Both the position numbers and the translations under genes were made by a program. A model generated the notes under the pieces. The model did not search any database. It saw only the letters and a list, made by a program, of their open reading frames with translations, and was not told the DNA's origin. From Ciceribacter thiooxidans (GTDB taxonomy: Bacteria > Pseudomonadota > Alphaproteobacteria > Rhizobiales > Rhizobiaceae), in assembly GCF_014126615.1 (NCBI RefSeq), contig NZ_CP059896.1:1126501-1190500 (forward strand): a stretch of 64,000 nucleotides of DNA, given 5' to 3'. Positions 37,159 to 45,536 of the stretch are shown here, piece after piece (positions within the stretch are counted from its first letter, which is position 1; each line of letters opens with the position of its first letter).

Positions 37159-38391
37159 TCAACCGGCACTTGCTCGGTCGTGCAACCAGTTTTCCATGCC
37201 GACGGCGGCGGCCTTTCCCGTGGCAAGGCAGGCGGTCAGCAGGTAGCCGCCGGTCGGCGCCTCCCAGTCGATCATCTCGCCGGCAACGAAGACGCCCGGC
37301 AGTGCCTTCAACATGTAGTGTTCGTCGACGGCCTCCCAGCGAATGCCGCCGGCGGAAGAGATGGCTTCGGCGATAGGTCGCGGTCGAAGCAACGGGATCG
37401 GCAGCCGCTTGATGACGGCGGCCAGTCCCTCCGCCGTCGCCTTGCCTGCGGCGGGGACGAGCTCCCGGACGAGCGCGGCCTTGACGCCCTCGATCCCGGC
37501 ACCCTTGCGGAGCCGCGTCGAAAGACTTGCCTTCGGGATCTGTCTCGCGAGGTCGCGGACAAGCCGTTCGGGCGTTCGTCCGGGGGCGAGATCGAGGAAG
37601 AGGCAGGCATGGCCCTCCCGCTCCAGCGCGTCGCGCAGGCTCGCCGAATGGGCGTAGACAAGGCTGCCCTCGATGCCGTGGCAGCTGACGACGAATTCGC
37701 CTGGCAGTGTGCCGGAAGTCGAGGAGGCGGTAACAGCCTTGACCGGCTCGCCGGCGAAGCGCTCGCGGAAGCTCTCGCTCCAGGCGACATCGAAGCCGCA
37801 ATTGGCAGGCCGGAAGGGGGCGATGTCGACGGCCTTTTCGGTAAGTGGCGCAATCCAGGCGGCGTCGGAGCCCAGCCGCGGCCAGCTTGCGCCACCGAGG
37901 GCGAGGAGGGTGACCTTGCTCGCGACGCGCTTCTTGCCGTCCGGCGTTTCGAAGAGGAGGTCGCCACCGGCAAAGCCCGTCCAGCGGTGGCGGGTGCGGA
38001 TCACGACACCCTGCGCATCGAGGCGTCGCAGCCAGGCGCGCAGGAGCGGCGAAGCCTTCATCACCTCGGGGAAGATGCGGCCAGACGAACCGACGAAGGT
38101 TTTCGTCCCGAGCCCTGCGGCCCAGTCGCGGACCTCCTGTGGGGTGAAGGCATCGAGTGCGGCGCGAAGGCGTGGCGAAGCGCTGCCGAAGCGTTCGGCA
38201 AAGCGCTCGAACGGCTCGGAATGGGTGATGTTGAGGCCCGACTTGCCGGCAAGCAGGAACTTGCGGGCGACGGTCGGCATGGCGTCGTAGACGGTCACCG
38301 CATGGCCGTCGTGCGACAGCCGCTCCGCCGCGGCAAGGCCGGCCGGACCGCCGCCGACGATCGCGACATCTGTCTGCTCCACCGAAGCCAC
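37159..38391 (-). CDS. TIGR03862 family flavoprotein (HI0933-like)
   Basis: This is an NAD(P)/FAD-dependent flavoprotein of the HI0933/TIGR03862 group, 410 residues, of unknown reaction. The FAD-binding Rossmann motif is VAIVGGGPAGLAAAERL at the N-terminus. Other family marks are KFLLAGKSGLNITHSE, LALGGASWPRLGSD, and the C-terminal GVFVAGEMIDWEAPTGGYLL, which holds a second FAD contact. The start is GTG 38391, 13 bases after the end of the MBL gene, so the two are likely co-transcribed. The physiological role is open. Confidence 0.88.
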   Translation of the reverse strand: MASVEQTDVAIVGGGPAGLAAAERLSHDGHAVTVYDAMPTVARKFLLAGKSGLNITHSEPFERFAERFGSASPRLRAALDAFTPQEVRDWAAGLGTKTFVGSSGRIFPEVMKASPLLRAWLRRLDAQGVVIRTRHRWTGFAGGDLLFETPDGKKRVASKVTLLALGGASWPRLGSDAAWIAPLTEKAVDIAPFRPANCGFDVAWSESFRERFAGEPVKAVTASSTSGTLPGEFVVSCHGIEGSLVYAHSASLRDALEREGHACLFLDLAPGRTPERLVRDLARQIPKASLSTRLRKGAGIEGVKAALVRELVPAAGKATAEGLAAVIKRLPIPLLRPRPIAEAISSAGGIRWEAVDEHYMLKALPGVFVAGEMIDWEAPTGGYLLTACLATGKAAAVGMENWLHDRASAG

Positions 38392-38404
38392 CAGTCGCTA
38401 CCCG

Positions 38405-39994
38405 CTACTCCGCAAGCGCGCGGCGCAGCTTGCGGAGGATGACCCCGCGGGCCTTGTCGTCGGCCGCCTTCGCCAGCTCCTGCTGCAGGTCGAGGACGAG
38501 TGACTGGAAGTCGTTGTGCCAGTCGCGATGCCCGACCCGAGCGGGATCGATGCGCGGCTCCGGCAGTTTCTCGGATATGTCGACGGCACGCTCCGGCCTC
38601 AGTTCGAAGGCGCCGTCGAGGTGCGGCACGTTGATCATCTCCTCGGCAAGGAAGGCGGCGGCGCGCTTGCGCAGGCCGGCGATGCCGTCCTCTTCCCCAT
38701 GGACGAGGAAGAGACCGGCGCGGATCGGCTGACGCGTCCTGAGCCATGCGGCGAGCTCCGGTCCGTCTGCATGGCCGCTGTAGATGTCGAGACGGCGGAT
38801 ACGGGCGCGCACATTGATCTCGTCACCCTGGATGCGGACGACGGAGGCGCCGTCCTCGAGGATGCGGCCGAGCGAGCCGGTCGCCTGGAAGCCGACGAGC
38901 AGCACCGTCGCCTCGTCGCGCCAGAGCCAGTTCTTCAACCGGTGGCGGATGCGGCCGGCGTCGCACATGCCGCTTGCGGCAATGACGATGTGGAAGCCGC
39001 GCATCAGGTCGAGTGCCTTCGACTGCTCGACCGACTCGGTAAAGCGTACGTTGCGGGCGTGCATCGCGTCGGCCAGCAGGCCGCCGCTGTCCAGTTCACG
39101 GGCGTGGCGCAGGAAGATCTCGCTCGCGCGGGTGGCGAGGGGCGAGTCGATGATGACCGGGCAGGTCGGGATCTTCTCCGACCGCATCAGGAAGACGAGG
39201 TCGGCCAGCAGTTCCTGCGTGCGCTCGACGGCGAAGGAGGGGATGAGGAGCGCGCCGTTCGGGTTATAGGCGTCGGCAACCTCGGCCCGCAGGGCCTCGC
39301 GCCGGGTCGCGTCGTTTGCATCCTCCCGGTCGGTGTCGCCGTAGGTGCTTTCGCAGATCACATAGTCCCAGCCTGACGGAGCCTCGGGATCGTGTTGCAG
39401 CAGTTTGTGGCTCGGTCCGATATCGCCGGAAAAGAGGATGCGCAGGGTCTTTTCCGGTGTCTCCACCTCCATTTCCACCGAGGCCGAACCGAGGAGGTGA
39501 CCGGCATTCCAGAATCGGAACCGGACGCCGTCGGTTGCCTGCTGCCAAGCCTCGAGCTCTACCGGGCGTAGCAGCGTCACGGCGATTGCCGCATCGCGGG
39601 CCTCGTAGATCGGCGTCACCGGATCGCGGCCGCGGCGGAGATTGCGGCGGTTGAGGAATTCGACTTCGCTTTCCTGGATGTGGGCGGAGTCCGGCAGCAT
39701 GACCGAGCAGAGATCGATCGTCCCGCGGGTCGCGTATATCGGCCCCTGATACCCCATGCGGGAGAGCTTCGGCAGCAGGCCCGAATGGTCGATATGGGCG
39801 TGGGTCAGGATCACCGCGTCGATGGCCGACGGGTCGAAGGGAAAATCCCGGTAATTGAGTTCCTTCTCGGTCTTCGATCCCTGGAAGAGGCCGCAGTCGA
39901 CGAGGATCTGCCGCTTTCCGATCTCAAGCCGGAAGCAGGATCCGGTGACGGTGCCTGCGGCGCCGTGAAAGCGCAGGACGGGATGGTCATTCAT
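38405..39994 (-). CDS. MBL-fold hydrolase with beta-CASP domain (RNA-processing type)
   Basis: This is a metallo-beta-lactamase fold hydrolase with a beta-CASP domain, the group of CPSF-73/RNase-J-like nucleases. Zinc ligands are in HAHIDHSG (HxHxDH), with a further motif in FSGDIGP and an ASGMCDAGRIRHRLKNWL beta-CASP segment. The C-terminal RMMBL-like part (IYSGHADGPELAAWL) is clear. From ATG 39994 (AGGAG upstream) the length is 529 residues. RNA is the likely substrate. Its neighbours do not narrow its function. Confidence 0.88.
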   Translation of the reverse strand: MNDHPVLRFHGAAGTVTGSCFRLEIGKRQILVDCGLFQGSKTEKELNYRDFPFDPSAIDAVILTHAHIDHSGLLPKLSRMGYQGPIYATRGTIDLCSVMLPDSAHIQESEVEFLNRRNLRRGRDPVTPIYEARDAAIAVTLLRPVELEAWQQATDGVRFRFWNAGHLLGSASVEMEVETPEKTLRILFSGDIGPSHKLLQHDPEAPSGWDYVICESTYGDTDREDANDATRREALRAEVADAYNPNGALLIPSFAVERTQELLADLVFLMRSEKIPTCPVIIDSPLATRASEIFLRHARELDSGGLLADAMHARNVRFTESVEQSKALDLMRGFHIVIAASGMCDAGRIRHRLKNWLWRDEATVLLVGFQATGSLGRILEDGASVVRIQGDEINVRARIRRLDIYSGHADGPELAAWLRTRQPIRAGLFLVHGEEDGIAGLRKRAAAFLAEEMINVPHLDGAFELRPERAVDISEKLPEPRIDPARVGHRDWHNDFQSLVLDLQQELAKAADDKARGVILRKLRRALAE

Positions 39995-40253
39995 AGGCGG
40001 CTCCTCCAGATTGCACTTCGACGGCTTCAGCATAGCCCGGATCGGCCTGCCGTCATTTGACAGGCATCAATCCCATAAGCTCCAACGGGTGCGTGCGTCC
40101 ACAGGCCTTCATCGGAAAATCTCCGCATTTCGTGATCGATGCCTCGGGGTGGCGCCGCGTCTTCGACGGAACTTTTCCGGAAGCCTCCAGTTGAGGCCGA
40201 GGCAGCCCTGGCCGACGGCCCGGCCCCGTATTCCGATCGCAGGGGGATCTCAT

Positions 40254-42596
40254 ATGACCAGAATCATTTCGATTATCGTCTTCGGCGTGCTTGGACTCGT
40301 CCTGCTCGCCGGAGGGGTGCAATTGCTCATGCTCGGCGGCAGTCCGTTCTATCTCGCCGCGGGTATCGTGCTGGCCCTGACTGCGCTGCTCATCGCCATG
40401 CGCCATGCGCTCGCGCTCTGGCTTTACGGGCTTTTCATCATTCTCAGCCTCGGCTGGGCAATCTTCGAGGTGGGCTTCGACTGGTGGCAGCTGGCCGCCC
40501 GTGGCGGGCTCATTATCGTTCTCGGGCTCCTGCTTCTTCTGCCGGGCGTTCGGCGGTCGCTCGGCGACCGCTATGCGGAGGAGCGGCGGCCGGCGAGCGC
40601 CATCCCGGTCGCGGTACCCGTCGTCATCGCGCTCATCGTCGCCGGCTTCTCGATGACCACCGATCCGGCGGACGTTTCAGGATCGCTGCCGACCGAGGCC
40701 GCGGCCGCCCAGCCCAACTACGGCGGCGAGGTTCCCGACGACGAGTGGCACCAGTACGGACGCACGCCCTTCGGTCAGCGATATTCGCCGCTTGAACAGA
40801 TCACACCGCAGAACGTCTCCTCGCTGAAGGTCGCCTGGGAATACCAGACCGGCGACGTCAAGGGGCCCGACGATGTGGGCGAAACGACCTATCAGGTGAC
40901 CCCTCTCAAGGTCGGCGACACGCTCTATCTCTGCACGCCCCACAATTGGGCGATCGCCATCGATGCCGCCACCGGCAAGGAGAAGTGGAAGTATGATCCG
41001 AATGTCGGGCGCAACCCCGACCGGCAGCACCAGACCTGCCGTGGGGTGACCTACTATGCCGATCCAGCGGCGCCGGCCGGCGAGCCTTGCGCTGCCCGCA
41101 TCTATCTGCCGACCTCGGATGCGCGGCTGATCGCGCTCGATGCCGCGACCGGATCGGTCTGCACGTCCTTCGCCGACCAGGGCGAGCTGCATCTCGAAGC
41201 CGGCATGCCGTACAACCCGGCCGGCTACTACTATTCGACTTCGCCGCCGGTAATTGCGCGGGGCAAGATCATCATCGGCGGCGCGGTCAACGACAATTAC
41301 TCCGTCAAGGAGCAATCCGGCGTCATCCGCGCCTTCGACGTCCATACCGGCGCGCTCGTCTGGAACTGGGACAGCGGCAATCCGGGGGAGACCGCACCGC
41401 TGCCGCCCGGCCGCACCTACACCGCCAACTCGCCGAACAGTTGGTCCGTCTTCTCCGTCGACGAGCAGCTCGGCCTCGTCTACGTGCCGCTCGGCAACCA
41501 GGTTCCCGACCAGCTCGGCATGAACCGCAGCGAGAACGTCGAAAAATACTCTTCCTCGATCGTCGCGCTCGATGTCGATACCGGCCGTGACCGCTGGGTC
41601 CGGCAGACCGTGCATCACGATCTCTGGGACATGGACGTTCCGGCACAGCCGGTGCTCGTCGACCTGACGGGCAAAGACGGAACCGCCGTGCCGGCACTGG
41701 TCGGGCCGACGAAGCAGGGGGACATCTACGTTCTCGACCGTCGGACCGGCGAACCCATCGTTCCGGTGCGGGAGAACCCGGCGCCCGGAGGCGCGATCGA
41801 GGGCGATTTCGCCGCCCCGACGCAGCCGATTTCCGATCTCACGCTCCGGCCGCCGCGTCTCAGGGAACGCGACATGTGGGGGATCACCCTCATCGACCAG
41901 ATGGTCTGCCGCATCAAGTTCCACCAGCTCCGCTACGAGGGGCAGTACACGCCGCCGTCGCTCGAAGGCACGATCGTCTATCCCGGCAATTTCGGCGTCT
42001 TCAACTGGGGTTCGGTCGCGGTCGATCCGGCAAGGCAGGTGATGTTCGGCATGCCGACCTATCTCGCCTTCACCTCGCGGCTCGTGCCGCGCGACCAGAT
42101 CGCGCCGAAGGGAGCGGACGAAAAGGCGAGCGAACAGGGGCTCAACCGCAACGAGGGGGCACCCTACGGCGTCTATATGGGGCCGTTCCTTTCGCCGCTC
42201 GGAATTCCCTGCCAGGCGCCGCCGTGGGGCTATGTCGCCGGCGTGGACCTCAGGACCGGCAAGACCGCCTACATGCACCGCAACGGCACCGTCTACGACA
42301 TGACGCCGCTGCCACTTCCCTTCAAGGTGGGCGTGCCGGGGATCGGCGGGCCGATGATCACCAAGGGCGGCGTCGCCTTCCTCGCAGCGGCCGTGGACGA
42401 CTACCTGCGCGCCTACGATCTGACCAGCGGCAAGCAGCTTTGGGAAGCGCGCCTGCCGGCGGGTGGCCAGGCGACGCCGATGAGTTATGCCCTGGCGGAC
42501 GGCAGGCAGTATGTCGTGATCGTCGCGGGTGGACACGGCTCGGTCGGCACCAAGCCGGGCGATTACGTGATCGCCTACGCCCTGCCCAAGCAGTAG
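40254..42596 (+). CDS. gcd: Membrane-bound PQQ-dependent glucose dehydrogenase
   Basis: This quinoprotein oxidises glucose (or quinate/shikimate) in the periplasm and passes electrons to ubiquinone. Five transmembrane helices are visible in the first 150 residues (IISIIVFGVLGLVLLAGG, FYLAAGIVLALTALLIA, ALWLYGLFIILSLGWAIFE, LIIVLGLLLLLPGV, VPVVIALIVAGFSM). The eight-bladed propeller follows: WHQYGRTPFGQRYSPLEQI, VHHDLWDMDVPAQPVLVDL and a Gly-rich end PMITKGGVAFLAA. Length is 780 residues. ATG 40254 has AGGGGG before it. PQQ biosynthesis genes are not in the window, so cofactor supply comes from elsewhere. Substrate specificity is inferred only from the family. Confidence 0.92.
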   Translation: MTRIISIIVFGVLGLVLLAGGVQLLMLGGSPFYLAAGIVLALTALLIAMRHALALWLYGLFIILSLGWAIFEVGFDWWQLAARGGLIIVLGLLLLLPGVRRSLGDRYAEERRPASAIPVAVPVVIALIVAGFSMTTDPADVSGSLPTEAAAAQPNYGGEVPDDEWHQYGRTPFGQRYSPLEQITPQNVSSLKVAWEYQTGDVKGPDDVGETTYQVTPLKVGDTLYLCTPHNWAIAIDAATGKEKWKYDPNVGRNPDRQHQTCRGVTYYADPAAPAGEPCAARIYLPTSDARLIALDAATGSVCTSFADQGELHLEAGMPYNPAGYYYSTSPPVIARGKIIIGGAVNDNYSVKEQSGVIRAFDVHTGALVWNWDSGNPGETAPLPPGRTYTANSPNSWSVFSVDEQLGLVYVPLGNQVPDQLGMNRSENVEKYSSSIVALDVDTGRDRWVRQTVHHDLWDMDVPAQPVLVDLTGKDGTAVPALVGPTKQGDIYVLDRRTGEPIVPVRENPAPGGAIEGDFAAPTQPISDLTLRPPRLRERDMWGITLIDQMVCRIKFHQLRYEGQYTPPSLEGTIVYPGNFGVFNWGSVAVDPARQVMFGMPTYLAFTSRLVPRDQIAPKGADEKASEQGLNRNEGAPYGVYMGPFLSPLGIPCQAPPWGYVAGVDLRTGKTAYMHRNGTVYDMTPLPLPFKVGVPGIGGPMITKGGVAFLAAAVDDYLRAYDLTSGKQLWEARLPAGGQATPMSYALADGRQYVVIVAGGHGSVGTKPGDYVIAYALPKQ

Positions 42597-42700
42597 TCGC
42601 GAACTGCGACGTTTTCCGGCCGGCGCGACGCCGGCTGGAAATTTCGCGTCATGCGTGTATGATCGCTTCCGTGCGGATGTGCCAGACGGAGGGGGAAGCG

Positions 42701-43753
42701 ATGCCGAACTATGCAGACCTCAAGCGGATCACCGACGTCGACAAACGCAGGCGGATCGTCCGCGGCCTCAAGGCGCTCCGGGCCGGGATCAACGCGGAGG
42801 GCGGGGCGATCCCGCCGAAGACGGCCTCCGACACCCTGCTGCTCGCTTCGTGGAACCTTCGCGAGTTCGACTCCGGCAAGTACCGCTTCCGCGACGTCGA
42901 GCCCTATCATTACATCGCCGAGGTCATAAACCGCTTCGACATCGTCGCGATCCAGGAGGTCCGAAAAAGCCTGTTCCCGCTGCAGCAGTTGAAGCGCATG
43001 CTGGGAAGCTGGTGGGATTTTCTCGTCACCGACGTGACGCTCGGCCGCTCCGGAAACTCCGAGCGCATGGCCTTCTTCTACGACCGTCGCAAGGTCGATT
43101 TCACCGGGCTTGCCGCCGAGCTGGTGCTTGAGGAGGCGATCCCTGCGGCCGGCCGGCAGGTGCAGTTCGCCCGCTCTCCCTATGTCGCCGGCTTTCGGGC
43201 GGGCTGGGCCTATTTCACGTTGGTGACGGTCCATATCTATTACGGCGAGGGAGTGCCGGTCGATGCCCGACGTCTCGCGGAGATCACCGCGCTCGGCAAG
43301 ACGATCGCGAGCAATGCCGGCGATTTTTCCGGCGCCAACGTCTACGGTCCGGAGGACAAGCCGAAGCGCGACAACCTGCTGCTGCTCGGCGATTTCAACA
43401 TCTTCAACCGCAAGGACGTGACGATGGAGGCGCTGACGGCAGCCGGCTTCCGCGTTCCAGATGCATTGCAGACCATTCCTGGTTCGAATGTCACCAAGGA
43501 CAAGCATTACGACCAGATCGCCTATTACAAGGAGCTGCGCAGCATGCGGCCGACGGGCAGGGCGGGCGTCTTCGACTTCTACGACTGCGTCTACCGTGAG
43601 GACCAGGAGGCCGACTACGCCGCCGAACGGCAGGAGAAGCCCGGCCGCAGTTTTCGCGACTGGCGCACCTACCAGATGAGCGACCATCTGCCGATGTGGC
43701 TCGAGTTCCAGGTCGACGACAGCGACGCCTATCTGGACGAGCTCGGGGCGTGA
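42701..43753 (+). CDS. Endonuclease/exonuclease/phosphatase family protein
   Basis: This is a second EEP-superfamily protein, 350 residues, longer than the one at 3.7 kb. Motifs are in order: LLLASWNLREFDS, DIVAIQEVRKS, LLLLGDFNIFN, then YDQIAYYK, and a terminal MSDHLPMWLEF. No signal peptide is present. The start at 42701 is chosen for GGAGGGGGA upstream; the longer frame into gcd is not coding. It lies about 100 bases behind gcd. The substrate is not known. Confidence 0.85.
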   Translation: MPNYADLKRITDVDKRRRIVRGLKALRAGINAEGGAIPPKTASDTLLLASWNLREFDSGKYRFRDVEPYHYIAEVINRFDIVAIQEVRKSLFPLQQLKRMLGSWWDFLVTDVTLGRSGNSERMAFFYDRRKVDFTGLAAELVLEEAIPAAGRQVQFARSPYVAGFRAGWAYFTLVTVHIYYGEGVPVDARRLAEITALGKTIASNAGDFSGANVYGPEDKPKRDNLLLLGDFNIFNRKDVTMEALTAAGFRVPDALQTIPGSNVTKDKHYDQIAYYKELRSMRPTGRAGVFDFYDCVYREDQEADYAAERQEKPGRSFRDWRTYQMSDHLPMWLEFQVDDSDAYLDELGA

Positions 43754-43802
43754 AACGACCGAAAACGATCCATTTTCAGGGTGAGGCAACCGAACGTTAA
43801 CC

Positions 43803-44138
43803 ATGACCGTCCTAGACAGGAAGCATCACGTCAGGATGGTATGGATGACTGTAATCAAGACCGAGTATCCGGCAGCAATGCCGAAGGTCGCATTTTTCCC
43901 GCTCAAGGGCCGTCGTGCCCTCATTCGCCGGTGCGCCCGCGAACTCGACGAGAGGAACGGCGAGGCTGCCGCCACCTATTGGCGCACCACCTGCCGCGGG
44001 CTCGGGGCCGAGCTCATGGAGCGCGGCTGCCCGGAACCGGAGATGCGCCGCCAGATCCTCGACTTCCAGGACATGGTGCAGCAGGAACTGCAATGGCTGC
44101 ATTGCGGCGACCATCGCCGGGGCCGCGCCGAAAGCTGA
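43803..44138 (+). CDS. DUF6074 family small protein
   Basis: This is a 111-residue protein typical of rhizobia. The recognisable pattern is FPLKGRRALIRRCARELDERNGEAAATYWRTTC, followed by LGAELMERGC and FQDMVQQELQ, matching the DUF6074 layout. No function is known. The N-terminal 24 residues before AAMPKVAFFP are variable, and a later in-frame ATG is possible. It is convergent with acvB, 9 bases away. Confidence 0.7.
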   Translation: MTVLDRKHHVRMVWMTVIKTEYPAAMPKVAFFPLKGRRALIRRCARELDERNGEAAATYWRTTCRGLGAELMERGCPEPEMRRQILDFQDMVQQELQWLHCGDHRRGRAES

Positions 44139-44147
44139 GCGAAAGCG

Positions 44148-45536
44148 CTATTTCGAAACGCCGGTTGTGCCGTCCTGCTCGCCGAGCCGTGTCTTCAGCG
44201 ATGCAAGGATACGTCCGGCGAGCGCTTCGTAATCCTCGTCGAAATGGTGTCCGCCGGTGATGCCGATGCTCTCGACGCCGCGAGCCTCGAGCGTCGGGCA
44301 GGGGTCATCCTCCTCGTCGGTGCCGTAGATGCACTGGACGCGCTTCGGGTCGATCCTGGCGATGTCTTCGACCGGATCGCCGGCACCCTGTCCCCCGACA
44401 CCGAGCCAGCCCTCGACCGAGATTTCATAGTCGACCTGACGTGACAGCGCCATCAGGGTGACCTGTGCGACCCGCGCTCGGTCGTCCGGCGGCAGCAGGT
44501 TGTAAGTCGCCGGCAGGACATCGGCTCCGAAGGAATAGCCGGCGAGCAGGACATGGCGGACCTTCCATTTGCGACGATAGGTGTCGATGATCCGTGCGAG
44601 ATCCTCCGCCGTTTCCTGCGGCGTGCGCTTCGACCAGAAATAGCGCAGCGAGTCCACGCCGATGACCGGGATGCCCTTTTCCTGCAGCACCGCGCCGACC
44701 TCTCTGTCGAGGTCGCGCCAGCCGCCGTCGCCCGAATAGATGATCGCCATCGTATCCATGGCGGGCGTCGCATCGAGAAGGGTGAGCGGAAGGCCGAGCG
44801 GATCGTCGGCATTGCCGCCGGCGTCGACGCGGTCGCCGAGGGCCTGGGCGAGGGCGTCGCCGGCGGAGCCTTCGGCATCCCGGACTTCGATGTCGGGATG
44901 ATCCTTCACCAGCGCGGTGACATGGTCTCGTCCGGCCTTCTCGGCCTTGGCCGAGAATAGCACGCTCACCGCGGCCGGAAGCGGGCCGTCTGTCAGGCCG
45001 TAGACCATGCGGTTGCCGATCCGCTCTTTGGCCGCGGGCGTGCAGAGCTGCTTGTCGAGTGGGATGCCGGCCACCGGATCGACGGCGATCGCCTCGCCTA
45101 TGGTCGCTGCCGGGCTCTGCGCGATCATCGCGAGGGCGAGTGCGGCACCTTCACCGATGCCGGCGACGATCGGCGGATTGAAGACGCTCGTTCCCGCTGC
45201 CCGCTGCACCTGGTGCGCGAGCGACTCGACGTCGGAAACCATGTAGACGCAGTCGCCGTCATCGGCGCGCAGCGCCTTCAGATAGGCGGGGAAGTCGATG
45301 CCGACCACGATCGCGCCCTTGTCGACAAGCGCCTGCGCCTGCTGCTCCTCGTTGTCGCCCCAGCCGCCGGCGTCGGAGATCAGGAAGATATCGGCACGCA
45401 CCTCGCCCTCCGGCAGCAGGATATGGTCGGCGGGGATCATGCCGGGCTGATAGGCGGGTGACTGGGCGGCGGCGATGCCGGAGGAGACGAGAAGGCCTGC
45501 GGCGAGGCCGAGGCCGGGAAGTCCGAGAGATTTCAT
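44148..45536 (-). CDS. acvB: AcvB-type periplasmic virulence protein (lysyl-PG hydrolase)
   Basis: AcvB/VirJ-family proteins are periplasmic. Agrobacterium AcvB hydrolyses lysyl-phosphatidylglycerol and limits its build-up. The 462-residue protein has a signal peptide (LGLPGLGLAAGLLVSSGIAAA), then two related halves: FLISDAGGWGDNEEQQAQAL and AIIYSGDGGWRDLDREVG mark matching beta-strands of alpha/beta-hydrolase-like domains. The second half holds the nucleophile elbow GYSFGADVLP and ends with GGHHFDEDYEAL, where a catalytic histidine would be. Its ATG overlaps the lpiA stop by 4 bases, so the pair is translationally coupled. Confidence 0.88.
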   Translation of the reverse strand: MKSLGLPGLGLAAGLLVSSGIAAAQSPAYQPGMIPADHILLPEGEVRADIFLISDAGGWGDNEEQQAQALVDKGAIVVGIDFPAYLKALRADDGDCVYMVSDVESLAHQVQRAAGTSVFNPPIVAGIGEGAALALAMIAQSPAATIGEAIAVDPVAGIPLDKQLCTPAAKERIGNRMVYGLTDGPLPAAVSVLFSAKAEKAGRDHVTALVKDHPDIEVRDAEGSAGDALAQALGDRVDAGGNADDPLGLPLTLLDATPAMDTMAIIYSGDGGWRDLDREVGAVLQEKGIPVIGVDSLRYFWSKRTPQETAEDLARIIDTYRRKWKVRHVLLAGYSFGADVLPATYNLLPPDDRARVAQVTLMALSRQVDYEISVEGWLGVGGQGAGDPVEDIARIDPKRVQCIYGTDEEDDPCPTLEARGVESIGITGGHHFDEDYEALAGRILASLKTRLGEQDGTTGVSK

